Notes: generated from the letters alone by a model not told the origin. DNA of 64,000 nucleotides from Streptomyces drozdowiczii (GCF_026167665.1 NZ_CP098740.1:7130001-7194000), one strand, 5' to 3'; positions 31,325 through 39,936 are shown, counted from the stretch's first letter. Translations and numbers: made by a program.

Positions 31325-32182
31325 GTGTTGATCCGGCTCGTAGGACTTGTCAGCATCGAGCACGAGGCGGAACCGCCCCGGCACCTGTCGAGCGCGCAGG
31401 CTCAGATCGCCTTCGCCCGACTCGTCCTGGAGCGCTCCGCAGGCACCAGCCGCGACCAGCTCGCGGACACGCTGTGGCCGCAGGGGCTGCCCGACACCTG
31501 GGCGTCCGCGCTGCGCAGTGTCGTCAGCCGGGTGCGGTCCTTCGTCACCAGCGCACACCAGAAGCCGGGCGAGACGCCGCTGGTCGCCCAGAGCGGGCGT
31601 TACCTGCTGCATCTGCCGGGCGAGGCGCTGACCGATGTGGAGATGGCCGAGGCGTCGGTCTCCGAGGCCCGGCAGGCGTGCCGGGAGGGCGCGCACGCGG
31701 TGGCCCTGCAACTGGCCTCCGGCGCGGTCGCCAATCTGCGCGGCGCCTTCCTGCCCGCCCACGAGGGCGAGTGGGTGAACACCACCCGCGAGCGCATCGA
31801 GGCGGTACGGCTGAGCGCCCTGGAGCTGTCCAGCGCCTCGGCCGCCGCCCTCGGCAACAGCCACCACGCCCTGCGGTACGCCGACGAGGCGGTGCGCAGG
31901 GCGCCGTTCCGGGAGAGCGCGCACCGCTGCCGGATGACGGCGCACGCCGCCGCCGGCAACCGGGCGGACGCGCTGCGCGTCTACCAGCAGCTGCGCGAGC
32001 TCCTGTCGGACGAGCTCGGCATCGAGCCCGCCCCGTCCACCCAGACGCTCTATCTGGGCCTGCTCCGCGAGCCCGACCCGGCCCGCGAGGCGCCCCGTCC
32101 GATGGCCCCGTACGGCGGCCCGGCCGGCATCGACCCGCTCCTGATGAGCGCGTACGAGCCCCTGCTCCCGCCGGCCGCGTAG
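31325..32182 (+). CDS. SARP-family pathway activator
   Basis: A 285-residue SARP with an OmpR-type winged helix (about 15-95; LSSAQAQIAFARLVLERSAGTSRDQLADTLWPQGLP...) and a bacterial transcriptional activation domain (about 105-250; ending ALRVYQQLRELLSDELGIEPAPSTQTL). There is no NB-ARC extension, as in ActII-ORF4 and RedD. Such proteins bind 11-base-phased direct repeats at -35 and recruit RNA polymerase. GTG 31325 is preferred for its RBS; GTG 31280 is an alternative. It is the only pathway-specific regulator in the window's cluster part and probably drives the operons with TTGC repeats. Confidence 0.88.
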   Translation: MLIRLVGLVSIEHEAEPPRHLSSAQAQIAFARLVLERSAGTSRDQLADTLWPQGLPDTWASALRSVVSRVRSFVTSAHQKPGETPLVAQSGRYLLHLPGEALTDVEMAEASVSEARQACREGAHAVALQLASGAVANLRGAFLPAHEGEWVNTTRERIEAVRLSALELSSASAAALGNSHHALRYADEAVRRAPFRESAHRCRMTAHAAAGNRADALRVYQQLRELLSDELGIEPAPSTQTLYLGLLREPDPAREAPRPMAPYGGPAGIDPLLMSAYEPLLPPAA

Positions 32183-32199
32183 GCCCTGGCCCGGGCAGG

Positions 32200-32259
32200 G
32201 AAACGTCCGCGGAATGCTCCTGCGAAATCCGGTTCGCAGGAGCATTCCGCGGACGTTTC
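32200..32259. terminator. Very long (27-bp stem) hairpin terminator
   Basis: Arms 32200-32226 and 32233-32259 are exactly complementary over 27 bases with a 6-base loop. It starts 18 bases after the SARP stop. Such a long perfect stem is at the upper end for Streptomyces terminators. Confidence 0.85.
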
Positions 32260-32274
32260 ATGCGGAATTCGTTT

Positions 32275-32310
32275 CCCCGGGCGGGCTTTCCGGGGAAAGC
32301 CCGCCCGGGG
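32275..32310. terminator. Second GC-rich hairpin, terminator for the FabG side
   Basis: A 17-base stem (32275-32291 with 32294-32310, the innermost pairs open) lies 6 bases beyond the FabG stop at 32317. Together with the hairpin at 32200 it separates the convergent SARP and FabG transcripts. Confidence 0.8.
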
Positions 32311-32316
32311 CGGATA

Positions 32317-33072
32317 TCAGGTGATGGTGACGCCGCTGTCGATGCTGATGACCTGGCCGGTCATACAGTCCTGGTCGAGGAAGAGGGCGGAACTGCGCGC
32401 GACTTCTTCCACGGTCACGAAGCGGGGCACCGGTGCCTTCTTCTCCATCGACTCCACCACATGGTCGGGGAGGGTCTGCGTCATTCCCGTGATCATGAAT
32501 CCGGGCGAGAGCGCGTTGACCGTGACGCCCCGCCGCCCGCACTCGGCGGCCAGGGTCCGGGTGAAGCCGATCAGGCCGGCCTTGGACGCGGAGTACGCCG
32601 TCTGCCCGGCCGTGGCGATCAGACCCGACGGCGAGACCACGTTGATCACCCGGCCCCACCGCTTGCGCAGCATGTGCGGGACGCACACCCGGGCCGTGTG
32701 GAAGGAGCCGATGAGGTTGGTCTGGATCACCGCCGCCCAGTCCTCGGGCTTCTGCATCGCCATGACCTGGTCGCGGCGGATCGCGCCGTTGTTGACGAGG
32801 ACGTCGACCGGGCCCAGTCGCTCGGCGATCTGCGCGTGCATCGCCGTGACGGCCTCGTACGAGCCGACGTCGCCGGTCACCAGGACGGAGTCGTTGGTGA
32901 GCTTCTCCTGCACCGCGAGGGCGGCGTCCTTCGCGCTGTTGTAGTGGACGGCCACCTTGCAGCCGAGCGCGTCCAGTTCGATCGCCAGCGCCTGGCCGAG
33001 CCCGCCGGAGGCGCCCGTCACCAGGGCGACGGGATGCTCGGGCCGGGTGCCGGCGGGCTTCTGCGTACTCAT
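32317..33072 (-). CDS. FabG-like 3-oxoacyl-ACP reductase (SDR)
   Basis: A 251-residue short-chain dehydrogenase with the NADP motif TGASGGLGQA (20-29), VLVNNGA, catalytic Ser in NVVSPSG and the Y-x-x-x-K pair (Tyr160, Lys164 in YSASK). It would reduce 3-oxoacyl-ACP to 3-hydroxyacyl-ACP. It is coupled by overlap to a FabH gene and a private ACP, indicating a small fatty-acid-type module that makes a starter or side-chain acyl group. Confidence 0.88.
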   Translation of the reverse strand: MSTQKPAGTRPEHPVALVTGASGGLGQALAIELDALGCKVAVHYNSAKDAALAVQEKLTNDSVLVTGDVGSYEAVTAMHAQIAERLGPVDVLVNNGAIRRDQVMAMQKPEDWAAVIQTNLIGSFHTARVCVPHMLRKRWGRVINVVSPSGLIATAGQTAYSASKAGLIGFTRTLAAECGRRGVTVNALSPGFMITGMTQTLPDHVVESMEKKAPVPRFVTVEEVARSSALFLDQDCMTGQVISIDSGVTIT

Positions 33073-34055
33073 CGTGTCCCTCCGCGCCATTCGAGGAGCA
33101 TGGAGCCCCAGGTCATGCCTGCGCCGAAGCCGGCCAACAGGACCAGGTCGCCGTTCTCGATGCGGCCCTCGTCCAGCGCCTCGGCCAGGGCGATCGGGAT
33201 GGAGGCGGACGCCGTGTTCCCGTACTTCTGGAGATTGGCGACCAGGGCCTCGGGCCGCAGCCCGGTGTGGCCGAGGATCGAGTTGATGATGCGGATGTTC
33301 GCCTGGTGCGGGATGACGTGGCGTACGTCGGCCGCCTCGACCTTGGCGTTCTTCAGCGTCTCCCGGACCGTACGGACGGTGTACCGCACGGCGTTCAGAT
33401 AGATCTCGTTCCCGTTGATCTGCGCGTAGTGCAGACCCTGGCGCACCGTCTCCTCGGTGGTGGGCATACGGCTGCCACCCGCGAGGACCTTGAGGCTGCC
33501 GGTGCAGCTGCCGTCCGCGCCCAGGTTCCAGGCGAGGACGTTGCTGTCGGCCGCGGGGACGAGCACGACGGCTCCCGCGCCGTCCCCGACCAGGATCGAC
33601 AGGTCCCGGTCGGCGGGGTTCGCGGTCAGCGTGTGGGTGTCGGAGCCGATGAGCAGGATCGGCCTGGGGTCGATCGCGATGAGGGCCATCGCGGAGACGA
33701 GCCCGTAGACGAAGCCCGCGCACTCGGAGTTGACGTCGTGCGCGCTGCCGGCGATGCCCAGTTCGTGGTGGACGAACGCGGACGTCGCCGGCGAGGGCTG
33801 CTCGGGCGTGGCGGTGGCGACGATCAGATGAGCGATGTCGCCGCCGCTCAGGCCCGCCTTGGCGAGGGCGCGCCGGCCGGCCTCGACGGCCAGCGAGGCT
33901 GTCGTCTGGCCGGGCCCGACGGCGCGCCGTTCACTGATCCCGCACCGGCTGGTGATCCAGTGCTCGTCGACGCCGAAGCGCTCGGCGAGCTCCGCACTGG
34001 TGACCACCTTTTCGGGGACGGATATGCCCCATCCGGTGATGTCGAAGCCGTTCAT
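33069..34055 (-). CDS. FabH-like beta-ketoacyl-ACP synthase III
   Basis: A 328-residue KAS III with complete triad: Cys112 in VNSECAGFVYGL, His in VIPHQANIRI and Asn in YGNTASASIPIA. The SAM/CoA-side pattern (HWITSRCGISERR) is normal. KAS III enzymes begin chains from acyl-CoA, transfer acyl groups or make starters for aromatic PKSs. With a coupled FabG and its own ACP it likely prepares a non-acetate starter or acyl side chain. Substrate unproven. Confidence 0.9.
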   Translation of the reverse strand: MNGFDITGWGISVPEKVVTSAELAERFGVDEHWITSRCGISERRAVGPGQTTASLAVEAGRRALAKAGLSGGDIAHLIVATATPEQPSPATSAFVHHELGIAGSAHDVNSECAGFVYGLVSAMALIAIDPRPILLIGSDTHTLTANPADRDLSILVGDGAGAVVLVPAADSNVLAWNLGADGSCTGSLKVLAGGSRMPTTEETVRQGLHYAQINGNEIYLNAVRYTVRTVRETLKNAKVEAADVRHVIPHQANIRIINSILGHTGLRPEALVANLQKYGNTASASIPIALAEALDEGRIENGDLVLLAGFGAGMTWGSMLLEWRGGTR

Positions 34056-34065
34056 GCGCGCCCGC

Positions 34066-34320
34066 TCAGGCCTGCGCCGGCACGAGCGCCAGGATGCGGT
34101 CGTAGACGTGGCGCAGGGTCGTGGTGTCGTCCAGGTCGGCGAAGAGCGACTCGTCGGCCGGGATGTCCGGGTAGCTGTTCTGGAACCCGTACAGCCACTC
34201 CATGAGGTCCAGCGAGTCCACGTCCGGGATGTGCTGGAGCGGGTGGTCCGGGTCGACCTTCTGGGCGCCGGACACGGCCTCGAGCTGGCTCGCCAGTTCT
34301 TCGATGGTGGGCAGAGACAT
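34066..34320 (-). CDS. Acyl carrier protein of the FabH-FabG set
   Basis: An 84-residue ACP with phosphopantetheine site PDVDSLDLMEWL (Ser36). The Trp/Tyr-rich helix II (EWLYGFQNSYPDI) differs from fatty acid AcpP and from the other two carriers in the window. It is the first gene of the ACP-FabH-FabG operon, 10 bases before FabH, under a SARP-type repeat at 34381-34398. Confidence 0.88.
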   Translation of the reverse strand: MSLPTIEELASQLEAVSGAQKVDPDHPLQHIPDVDSLDLMEWLYGFQNSYPDIPADESLFADLDDTTTLRHVYDRILALVPAQA

Positions 34321-34380
34321 GGGGTGAGGTCCTTCCTCCGCAGGGCTTGGCCTTTTCGAAACGCATGGAACCCGTACGCA

Positions 34381-34398
34381 CGCAACCGGCGCGCAACA
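34381..34398 (-). promoter_or_regulatory. Cluster direct repeat TGTTGC-N7-TTGCG facing the ACP-FabH-FabG operon
   Basis: Minus strand: TGTTGCGCGCCGGTTGCG, 61-78 bases upstream of the ACP start. TTCCAT begins 10 bases downstream as a possible -10. It mirrors the site at 34415-34432. Confidence 0.7.
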
Positions 34399-34414
34399 GC
34401 CGGCGCCCCCGTCG

Positions 34415-34432
34415 TGTTGCACGTCTCTTGCG
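34415..34432 (+). promoter_or_regulatory. Cluster direct repeat TGTTGC-N7-TTGCG facing the tailoring operon
   Basis: Plus strand: TGTTGCACGTCTCTTGCG, 81-98 bases upstream of the methyltransferase start. With 34381-34398 it forms a symmetrical, outward-facing pair separated by 16 bases, as expected for one activator firing two divergent promoters. Confidence 0.7.
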
Positions 34433-34512
34433 ATGCGGGGGTTTTCTCGTCTCGCGATGACATCGCAGGCACCACGCCATGAGCATGAGCCGGACGGGAG
34501 TTGAGGACGAAG

Positions 34513-35391
34513 ATGACCACGGTCGCAAACCAGTCGGTCCCCGAGGTCGACGCGATCAGGCACCACTACGAGGTGAGCAACGACTTCTACCGCCTCCTGC
34601 TGGGCCCGACGATGATGTACTCCGGCGGTTACTGGGAGGAGGGCGAGGGTCTCACCGAGGCCCTCGACGAGGCCCAGGAGCGCAAGCTGGACAAGTTCGT
34701 CGAGCTGGCGGGAGCGGCCGGCGTCCGCCGCGTCCTGGACGTGGGCTGCGGGTGGGGCACCATGCTCAACCGCGTCACCACGGTGCACGGCGTCGAGCAG
34801 GCGGTCGGGCTGACCCTCAGCCGCACGCAGGAGCAGTTCATCGCCGGCCTGGACAACCCGCGGATCACCACGCGGGTGGAGTCCTGGGAGGACCACACCA
34901 CCGACGACCCGTACGACGCGGCGTTCTGCATCAACGCCCTGGAGCACTTCGTCTCCTCGACGCTGCCGCCGCGCGAGCGCACCAAGAAGTACCGGGTGTT
35001 CTTCCAGAAGGTCGGCGCCGCCCTGAAGCCGGGCGCCCACTTCGTGCTGCACACCATGACGGCCGAGGCGCTGCCCATGAACCGGCAGCTGCTCGACGAC
35101 CTGAAGTTCCTTCAGCGCTCGGAGTTCGAGAACTGCCACATCCCGCACCTGCACGAGCTGACGCAGGCCGCCGAGGGACTGTTCGACGTGGTCGAGATCG
35201 TCAACGAGCGCGAGTCGTTCGCGGTGGCCTGCCGGGCCTGGCTGAAGCTGCTCGCCGAGCGCCGCGACGAGGCCGTCGCCATGGAGGGCGAGGAGGTCGT
35301 GGCCCGCTTCGAGCGCTACCTCGACATCTTCGCGTACACGCTCGAGGACAAGTTCTTCAACAACTTCCGCGTCACCATCGCGCGCCGCTAG
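34513..35391 (+). CDS. SAM-dependent methyltransferase, cyclopropane-fatty-acid-synthase-like
   Basis: A 292-residue methyltransferase with an N-terminal HHYEVSNDFYRLLLGPTMMYSGGYW segment, typical of the mycolic-acid/CFA synthase group, and SAM motif VLDVGCGWGTML. In secondary metabolism, such enzymes perform C-, O- or N-methylation of aromatic or amine substrates. ATG 34513 is chosen (GAGG 6 bases upstream); TTG 34501 is possible. It leads a five-gene tailoring operon and is one likely consumer of the SAM cycle encoded at 42-50 kb. Confidence 0.85.
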   Translation: MTTVANQSVPEVDAIRHHYEVSNDFYRLLLGPTMMYSGGYWEEGEGLTEALDEAQERKLDKFVELAGAAGVRRVLDVGCGWGTMLNRVTTVHGVEQAVGLTLSRTQEQFIAGLDNPRITTRVESWEDHTTDDPYDAAFCINALEHFVSSTLPPRERTKKYRVFFQKVGAALKPGAHFVLHTMTAEALPMNRQLLDDLKFLQRSEFENCHIPHLHELTQAAEGLFDVVEIVNERESFAVACRAWLKLLAERRDEAVAMEGEEVVARFERYLDIFAYTLEDKFFNNFRVTIARR

Positions 35392-35400
35392 GAGGCTGAC

Positions 35401-36957
35401 GTGACGAGCACTCTTGAGCCGCCGCGCAGCGACGAGGACAGCCGCCCGGCCGGCGGCGGCGGACCGCAGCGGCATCTGCGCGTCGCCGTCATCGGCAGCG
35501 GGTTCTCCGGCCTCGGCATGGCGATCCGGCTGCTGCAGAAGGGCGTGGACGACTTCCTCGTCTTCGAACGCGCCGACGAGGTGGGCGGCACCTGGCGGGA
35601 CAACTCCTACCCGGGTGCGGCCTGCGACGTGATGTCCCACCTGTACTCGTTCTCGTTCGCGCAGAACCCGGAGTGGAAGTCCACGTTCGGCAAGCGCGAC
35701 GAGCTGTACGCGTACCTGCGGGACACCGCCGACCGGTTCGGGGTGCGTCCGCACATCCGCTTCGGCCACGAACTGCTCGGGGCCCGCTGGGACGAGACGA
35801 CCCGGCGCTGGCACATCGAGACCTCGCAGGGCGACTACACCGCGCAGGTCCTGGTGAGCGGCACCGGCTACCTCAGTGAGGCGGCGGTCCCCGACATCCC
35901 GGGCCTGGCCGACTTCCAGGGCACCGTCTTCCACTCCTCCCGCTGGCGCCACGACCACGACCTGAGCGGGCGCGACGTCGCCGTCATCGGCACCGGCGCC
36001 TCCGCCATCCAGTTCGTGCCGAAGATCCAGCCCGAGGTGGGGCGCCTCGACCTCTACCAGCGCACCCCGCCGTGGATCGGCCCGAAGAACGACAAGGCGA
36101 CGAGCCCGCTCCAGTCCAAGCTGCTGCGCGGGGTCCCCGGCTACCAGAACTTCCGGCGCAACTTCAACATGTGGGGCCGGGAGATCCTGGCGTTCGTGAT
36201 GAAGCGGCCCAAGGTCGCCGGGAAGATGCAGAAGATGGCCAGCGACCATCTGAAGAAGTCGGTCGCCGACGAGACGCTGCGCGCGAAGCTGACGCCGGAT
36301 TACGTGATGGCGTGCAAGCGGCTGCTGTTCTCCAACACCTGGTACCCGGCGATCCAGCAGCCCAACGTGGACCTGGTCACCGACGGCATCGCGAAGGTCA
36401 CCGCCCACTCGATCGTCACCTCCGACGGGGCGGAACGGGAGGTCGACACGATCATCCTGGGCACCGGCTTCAAGGCCACGGACCGTCCGGTCGCCGGGCG
36501 GATCACCGGCCGCGAGGGCAGGTCGCTGCGCGAGGTGTGGCAGGAGCACGGCATGGCCGCGCACCGCGGCACCACCGTCGCCGGCTTCCCGAACCTGTTC
36601 CTGCTGCTCGGCCCGAACACCACCCTGGGGCACTCCTCGCAGGTCGTGATGATCGAGGCGCAGATCGGCTATGTGCTGGACGCGCTGAAGGTCATGGACC
36701 AGAAGGGCCTGGCCTCGGTGGAGGTTCGAAAGACGGTCCAGGACGACTGGAACGAGCGGCTGCAGGCCCGCCTCGATGGCACCGTGTGGAACGCAGGCAA
36801 CTGCAAGAGCTGGTACCTCGACGCACACGGGCGCAACCCGTCGATCTGGCCGACGTACACCTGGCGCTTCCGCCGCCAGACCAAGCGCTTCACCCCTTCC
36901 GAGTACCAGCTCGCCACCCTCGCGGGCGCCGGCCTGCCGGCCCTGAACCACACGTAA
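35401..36957 (+). CDS. Baeyer-Villiger-type flavin monooxygenase
   Basis: A 518-residue class B flavoprotein with an FAD motif (AVIGSGFSGLGMA, residues 30-42), the BVMO fingerprint FQGTVFHSSRWRHD (FxGxxxHxxxW) and the NADPH motif AVIGTGASAIQF. The group inserts oxygen next to a ketone or N-oxygenates amines. A 20-residue charged N-terminal extension precedes the FAD fold. It starts 9 bases after the methyltransferase and belongs to the same operon; ring opening or rearrangement of the polyketide is a plausible role. Confidence 0.9.
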   Translation: MTSTLEPPRSDEDSRPAGGGGPQRHLRVAVIGSGFSGLGMAIRLLQKGVDDFLVFERADEVGGTWRDNSYPGAACDVMSHLYSFSFAQNPEWKSTFGKRDELYAYLRDTADRFGVRPHIRFGHELLGARWDETTRRWHIETSQGDYTAQVLVSGTGYLSEAAVPDIPGLADFQGTVFHSSRWRHDHDLSGRDVAVIGTGASAIQFVPKIQPEVGRLDLYQRTPPWIGPKNDKATSPLQSKLLRGVPGYQNFRRNFNMWGREILAFVMKRPKVAGKMQKMASDHLKKSVADETLRAKLTPDYVMACKRLLFSNTWYPAIQQPNVDLVTDGIAKVTAHSIVTSDGAEREVDTIILGTGFKATDRPVAGRITGREGRSLREVWQEHGMAAHRGTTVAGFPNLFLLLGPNTTLGHSSQVVMIEAQIGYVLDALKVMDQKGLASVEVRKTVQDDWNERLQARLDGTVWNAGNCKSWYLDAHGRNPSIWPTYTWRFRRQTKRFTPSEYQLATLAGAGLPALNHT

Positions 36958-36976
36958 TGGACGGGAGACAGACCGA

Positions 36977-38470
36977 ATGAGAAGCAGCAGCACCCCCATC
37001 ACGCGGCGCAGCATCCTCGGGGGCATGGCGGCCGCCACGGTCATCGGCTGGAGCACTTCGCACCAGGCGTGGGCGCGTGAATCGGACTCCTTCGCCCATA
37101 CGGCGGCGAGCCTGCCGGCGCTCGACGGCACGCTGGAGACCTCGGCGGGTGTCACCTCCACGTTCAACCACGACTTCGGCCACATGGTGACCGGCGCGTG
37201 CTGGGCGGTGCTGCGTCCCGGCTCGGTGCAAGACATCGTCAAGATGGTCAACTACGCCCGGGCCAACCGGCTGAAGATCGCGATGAACGGCCGCGGCGGG
37301 CAGAACGGCGACGAGGAGTCGCACTCCTGCTATGGGCAGGCGCAGGTGCCGCAGGGCGGCATCGCGATCGACGCGCGCGGTCTGACGAAGATCGTACGCA
37401 TCGGCTCCTCGTCCGCCGTCGTGGAGGCCGGGGTCACCTGGGCCCAGCTCACCGACGCGGCCCTCGCCCGCGGCCTGACCCCGCCGGCGCTCACCGACTA
37501 CCTGCACCTGTCGATAGGCGGCACGCTCAGCGTCGGCGGCATCGGCTCCACCGTGGCGCGGTACGGGCTCCAGATCGACACCGTGAAGTCGATCGACATC
37601 GTCACCGGCAACGGCGACCTGATCACGGCCAGCCCCAGCTGCCACGCCGACCTGTTCAACACGGCGCTCGGCGGTGGCGGCCAGGTCGGCATCATCGTGC
37701 GGGCCGAGGTCGCCCTGATCCCGGCACCGCCGAAGATGACCGTCTTCACCCTCTACTACAACGACGTGACCGCGTTCCTCGCCGACTCCGAGAAGCTCAT
37801 GGCGGAGAAGCGGTTCGAGGGCCAGGTCGGCGAGATCGCCCGCACCCCGGACAACTCCGGCTGGTGGTACAAGCTGGAGGGCCAGGCGTACTGGAAGGGC
37901 AACACCGCGCCCAACCGCACCGCGCTGCTCACCGGCCTGCACGACGAGCGGGCGTCCGCGACGATCGAGGACCTGTCCTTCCGCGAGGCCGTGTTCCGTA
38001 CCGACGGCGACGAGGCGTGGCTCAAGGAGAACGACTTCTGGGGCCAGCCCAAGCCGTGGCTGAGCCTGTTCGTCCCGGCCTCGAAGGCGAAGGCCATGGC
38101 GGACCTGCTGACCGCCGAGCTGAACGGCGACGACCTGGGCGCGGGCTTCCTGCTCTACTACCCGTACCCGACGTCGAAGCTGACCCGCCCGCTGTCGGTG
38201 CAGCCCTCCGAGCCGACCGCATACCTGTGCGACGTGCTCCGCTTCCCCGCCCCGGGCGCGGACATCGCGCGGATGCTGGACCAGAACCGCCGCCTGTACG
38301 ACAAGGCGGTCGCGCTGGGCGCCAAGCGGTATCTGGTGGGCGCGATCCCGAACATGACCTCGGCGGACTGGCGGACCCACTTCGGCGCCCGCTGGAAGGT
38401 GCTCGTCGCGGCGAAGCGGCGTTACGACCCGGCGGGCATCCTCACCCCAGGTCAGGGCTTCTTCGGCTGA
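36977..38470 (+). CDS. Tat-exported FAD oxidase, cytokinin-dehydrogenase-like
   Basis: A 497-residue VAO/PCMH-fold flavoprotein with an apparent Tat signal (TPITRRSILGGMAAATVIGW). LTDYLHLSIGGTLSVGGIGSTVARYG and NTALGGGGQVGIIVRAEVALIP closely follow plant cytokinin dehydrogenases, as does the C-terminal DPAGILTPGQGFF. The usual histidine of the FAD-linkage G-R-G-H-S motif is not at that position here: the sequence reads NGRGGQN, so covalent flavin attachment is doubtful. It probably oxidises a C-N or C-OH bond of a late intermediate, perhaps outside the membrane. Confidence 0.85.
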   Translation: MRSSSTPITRRSILGGMAAATVIGWSTSHQAWARESDSFAHTAASLPALDGTLETSAGVTSTFNHDFGHMVTGACWAVLRPGSVQDIVKMVNYARANRLKIAMNGRGGQNGDEESHSCYGQAQVPQGGIAIDARGLTKIVRIGSSSAVVEAGVTWAQLTDAALARGLTPPALTDYLHLSIGGTLSVGGIGSTVARYGLQIDTVKSIDIVTGNGDLITASPSCHADLFNTALGGGGQVGIIVRAEVALIPAPPKMTVFTLYYNDVTAFLADSEKLMAEKRFEGQVGEIARTPDNSGWWYKLEGQAYWKGNTAPNRTALLTGLHDERASATIEDLSFREAVFRTDGDEAWLKENDFWGQPKPWLSLFVPASKAKAMADLLTAELNGDDLGAGFLLYYPYPTSKLTRPLSVQPSEPTAYLCDVLRFPAPGADIARMLDQNRRLYDKAVALGAKRYLVGAIPNMTSADWRTHFGARWKVLVAAKRRYDPAGILTPGQGFFG

Positions 38471-38498
38471 TCCGGAACACCCCGACAGGAGAATCGGC

Positions 38499-39029
38499 AT
38501 GACAGTTTACGACTTGATCGACGAGGCGATCGTGGACGCGCCGCCGGAGGCGGTGTGGGAGGCGCTGATCGCCGAGTTCCGCGGCGCCGGCCGCTGGTGG
38601 GTGCCGGCCAACACCTTCGCCACCGTGTCCGGTTCGCCGGACGAGGTGGGCGGCGAGGTCGCGGTCACGGTGCACACCAAGGGCGTCGACAAGGGCGGTC
38701 CGAAGCTGCGGTTCACCGCGCGCACCCGGGCCGTCGAGCCCCGACGGCTGCTGTCGGTCGATTACGTGGCCGGGGTGTTCCGGGGCACCAGCGACTTCTA
38801 CGTCGAACCTCTCGACGGGGGCCGCACCAAGGTCGGCATGCACTTCGTGGGCCGGCCGAACGGCTTCCTGAAGCTCCTCGCGAAGGTCGCCGACATCGGC
38901 GCCGAGCACTCCACCGCCACCCGCGAGGCGTTCGTCCGACTCGGCGAGATCCTCGCGGCGGAGCGCGCCGCGGACGTACGGAGCGGTGAGGCGGCACAGG
39001 CCCGGAAGCTGGAGGGCAGTACCCGATGA
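38499..39029 (+). CDS. SRPBCC-fold protein
   Basis: A 176-residue single START/Bet v1-like domain (VYDLIDEAIVDAPPEAVWEALIAEF ... GEILAAE). The fold includes polyketide aromatase/cyclases and ligand carriers, but this one is closer to general CoxG/SRPBCC proteins than to TcmN-type cyclases. It could bind or cyclise an intermediate. It is within the tailoring operon; its last four bases overlap the hydrolase start (ATGA). Confidence 0.8.
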   Translation: MTVYDLIDEAIVDAPPEAVWEALIAEFRGAGRWWVPANTFATVSGSPDEVGGEVAVTVHTKGVDKGGPKLRFTARTRAVEPRRLLSVDYVAGVFRGTSDFYVEPLDGGRTKVGMHFVGRPNGFLKLLAKVADIGAEHSTATREAFVRLGEILAAERAADVRSGEAAQARKLEGSTR

Positions 39030-39874
39030 CGACGGTGGCCGCCGCCCCGGCGACCGAGACGCAGGTGCGCACCGACGACGGGGCACGCCTCGCGGTGTCC
39101 GTCCTGCCGCCGCTCACGCCCCCGACCGGCGTGACCGTGGTGCTGGTCCACGGCTGGGGCGCTTCGCGCCGGGTGTGGAGCACGGTGGCCGACCGGCTGA
39201 TCCGCCTCGGCCACCGCGTCGTCTCCTACGATCTGCGGGGCCACGGCGCCTCCTCGCAGGGCGCCGAGCCCTTCGGGATCGCCCGGCTCGGGGCGGACCT
39301 GGCCGCGGTCCTGGCCCATGTGGAGGCGCCGGACGCGGTCGTCGTCGGGCACTCCGGGGGCGGGTTCGCCGCCCTGTCGTACGCCGCGTCGGAGGACCGG
39401 AACGCCGGCGCGCTGAGCGGCCTGGTGCTGCTGGCCACGGCGGCGCACGACCAGGACACGCCGGACAGCGAGGTCCGCATGATGGGCAGCGCGCTGTTCC
39501 AGCGGGCCGTCTCGCGGCCGGCCCTGGGCCGCAAGCTCCTCGGCCAGAACATGCTCGGCCCGAAGGCGGACCGGCGGCTGAGCGAGGTGAACCGCCAGAT
39601 GTTCGCGGCGGCCGGGCCCGCGGTGCGTGCCGAGGCGTTCCGTTCCTCGCGGGGCATGGATCTGCGCGGGGCCCTGGTGTCGGTGACCGTGCCGGCGGTG
39701 GTCCTCGCGGGCACCGCCGACAAGGTGATCGCGCCGAAGCTCGGCCGGGTCGTCGCGGAGGCGATGCCCCGGGCACGCTTCGAGGAGGTCCCGGGCGCGG
39801 GGCACATGCTGCCCCTGGAGGCGCCGCAGACGGTGGTGGGCGCGGTCAGCGAGCTGACGCGGGACCACGGATAG
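39026..39874 (+). CDS. Alpha/beta hydrolase of the tailoring operon
   Basis: A 282-residue hydrolase with VVLVHGWGASRRVW, nucleophile elbow VVGHSGGGFAAL (Ser near residue 112), acid in AGTADKVIAP and His in PGAGHMLPLEAP. The order and spacing are those of a complete triad. It might hydrolyse an ester or lactone formed by the Baeyer-Villiger enzyme in the same operon, which is inference from context. It is the last gene before a strong terminator. Confidence 0.85.
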   Translation: MTTVAAAPATETQVRTDDGARLAVSVLPPLTPPTGVTVVLVHGWGASRRVWSTVADRLIRLGHRVVSYDLRGHGASSQGAEPFGIARLGADLAAVLAHVEAPDAVVVGHSGGGFAALSYAASEDRNAGALSGLVLLATAAHDQDTPDSEVRMMGSALFQRAVSRPALGRKLLGQNMLGPKADRRLSEVNRQMFAAAGPAVRAEAFRSSRGMDLRGALVSVTVPAVVLAGTADKVIAPKLGRVVAEAMPRARFEEVPGAGHMLPLEAPQTVVGAVSELTRDHG

Positions 39875-39883
39875 CGCGGCGCG

Positions 39884-39930
39884 CGCGGAAGGGCGGCCGG
39901 TCCCGGGCGGGGGCCGGCCGCCCTTCCGCG
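39884..39930. terminator. Bidirectional hairpin terminator
   Basis: Complementary 17-base arms (39884-39900, 39914-39930) with a 13-base loop lie between the hydrolase stop (39874, +) and the DUF1772 stop (39937, -). Confidence 0.88.
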
Positions 39931-39936
39931 TATGGG

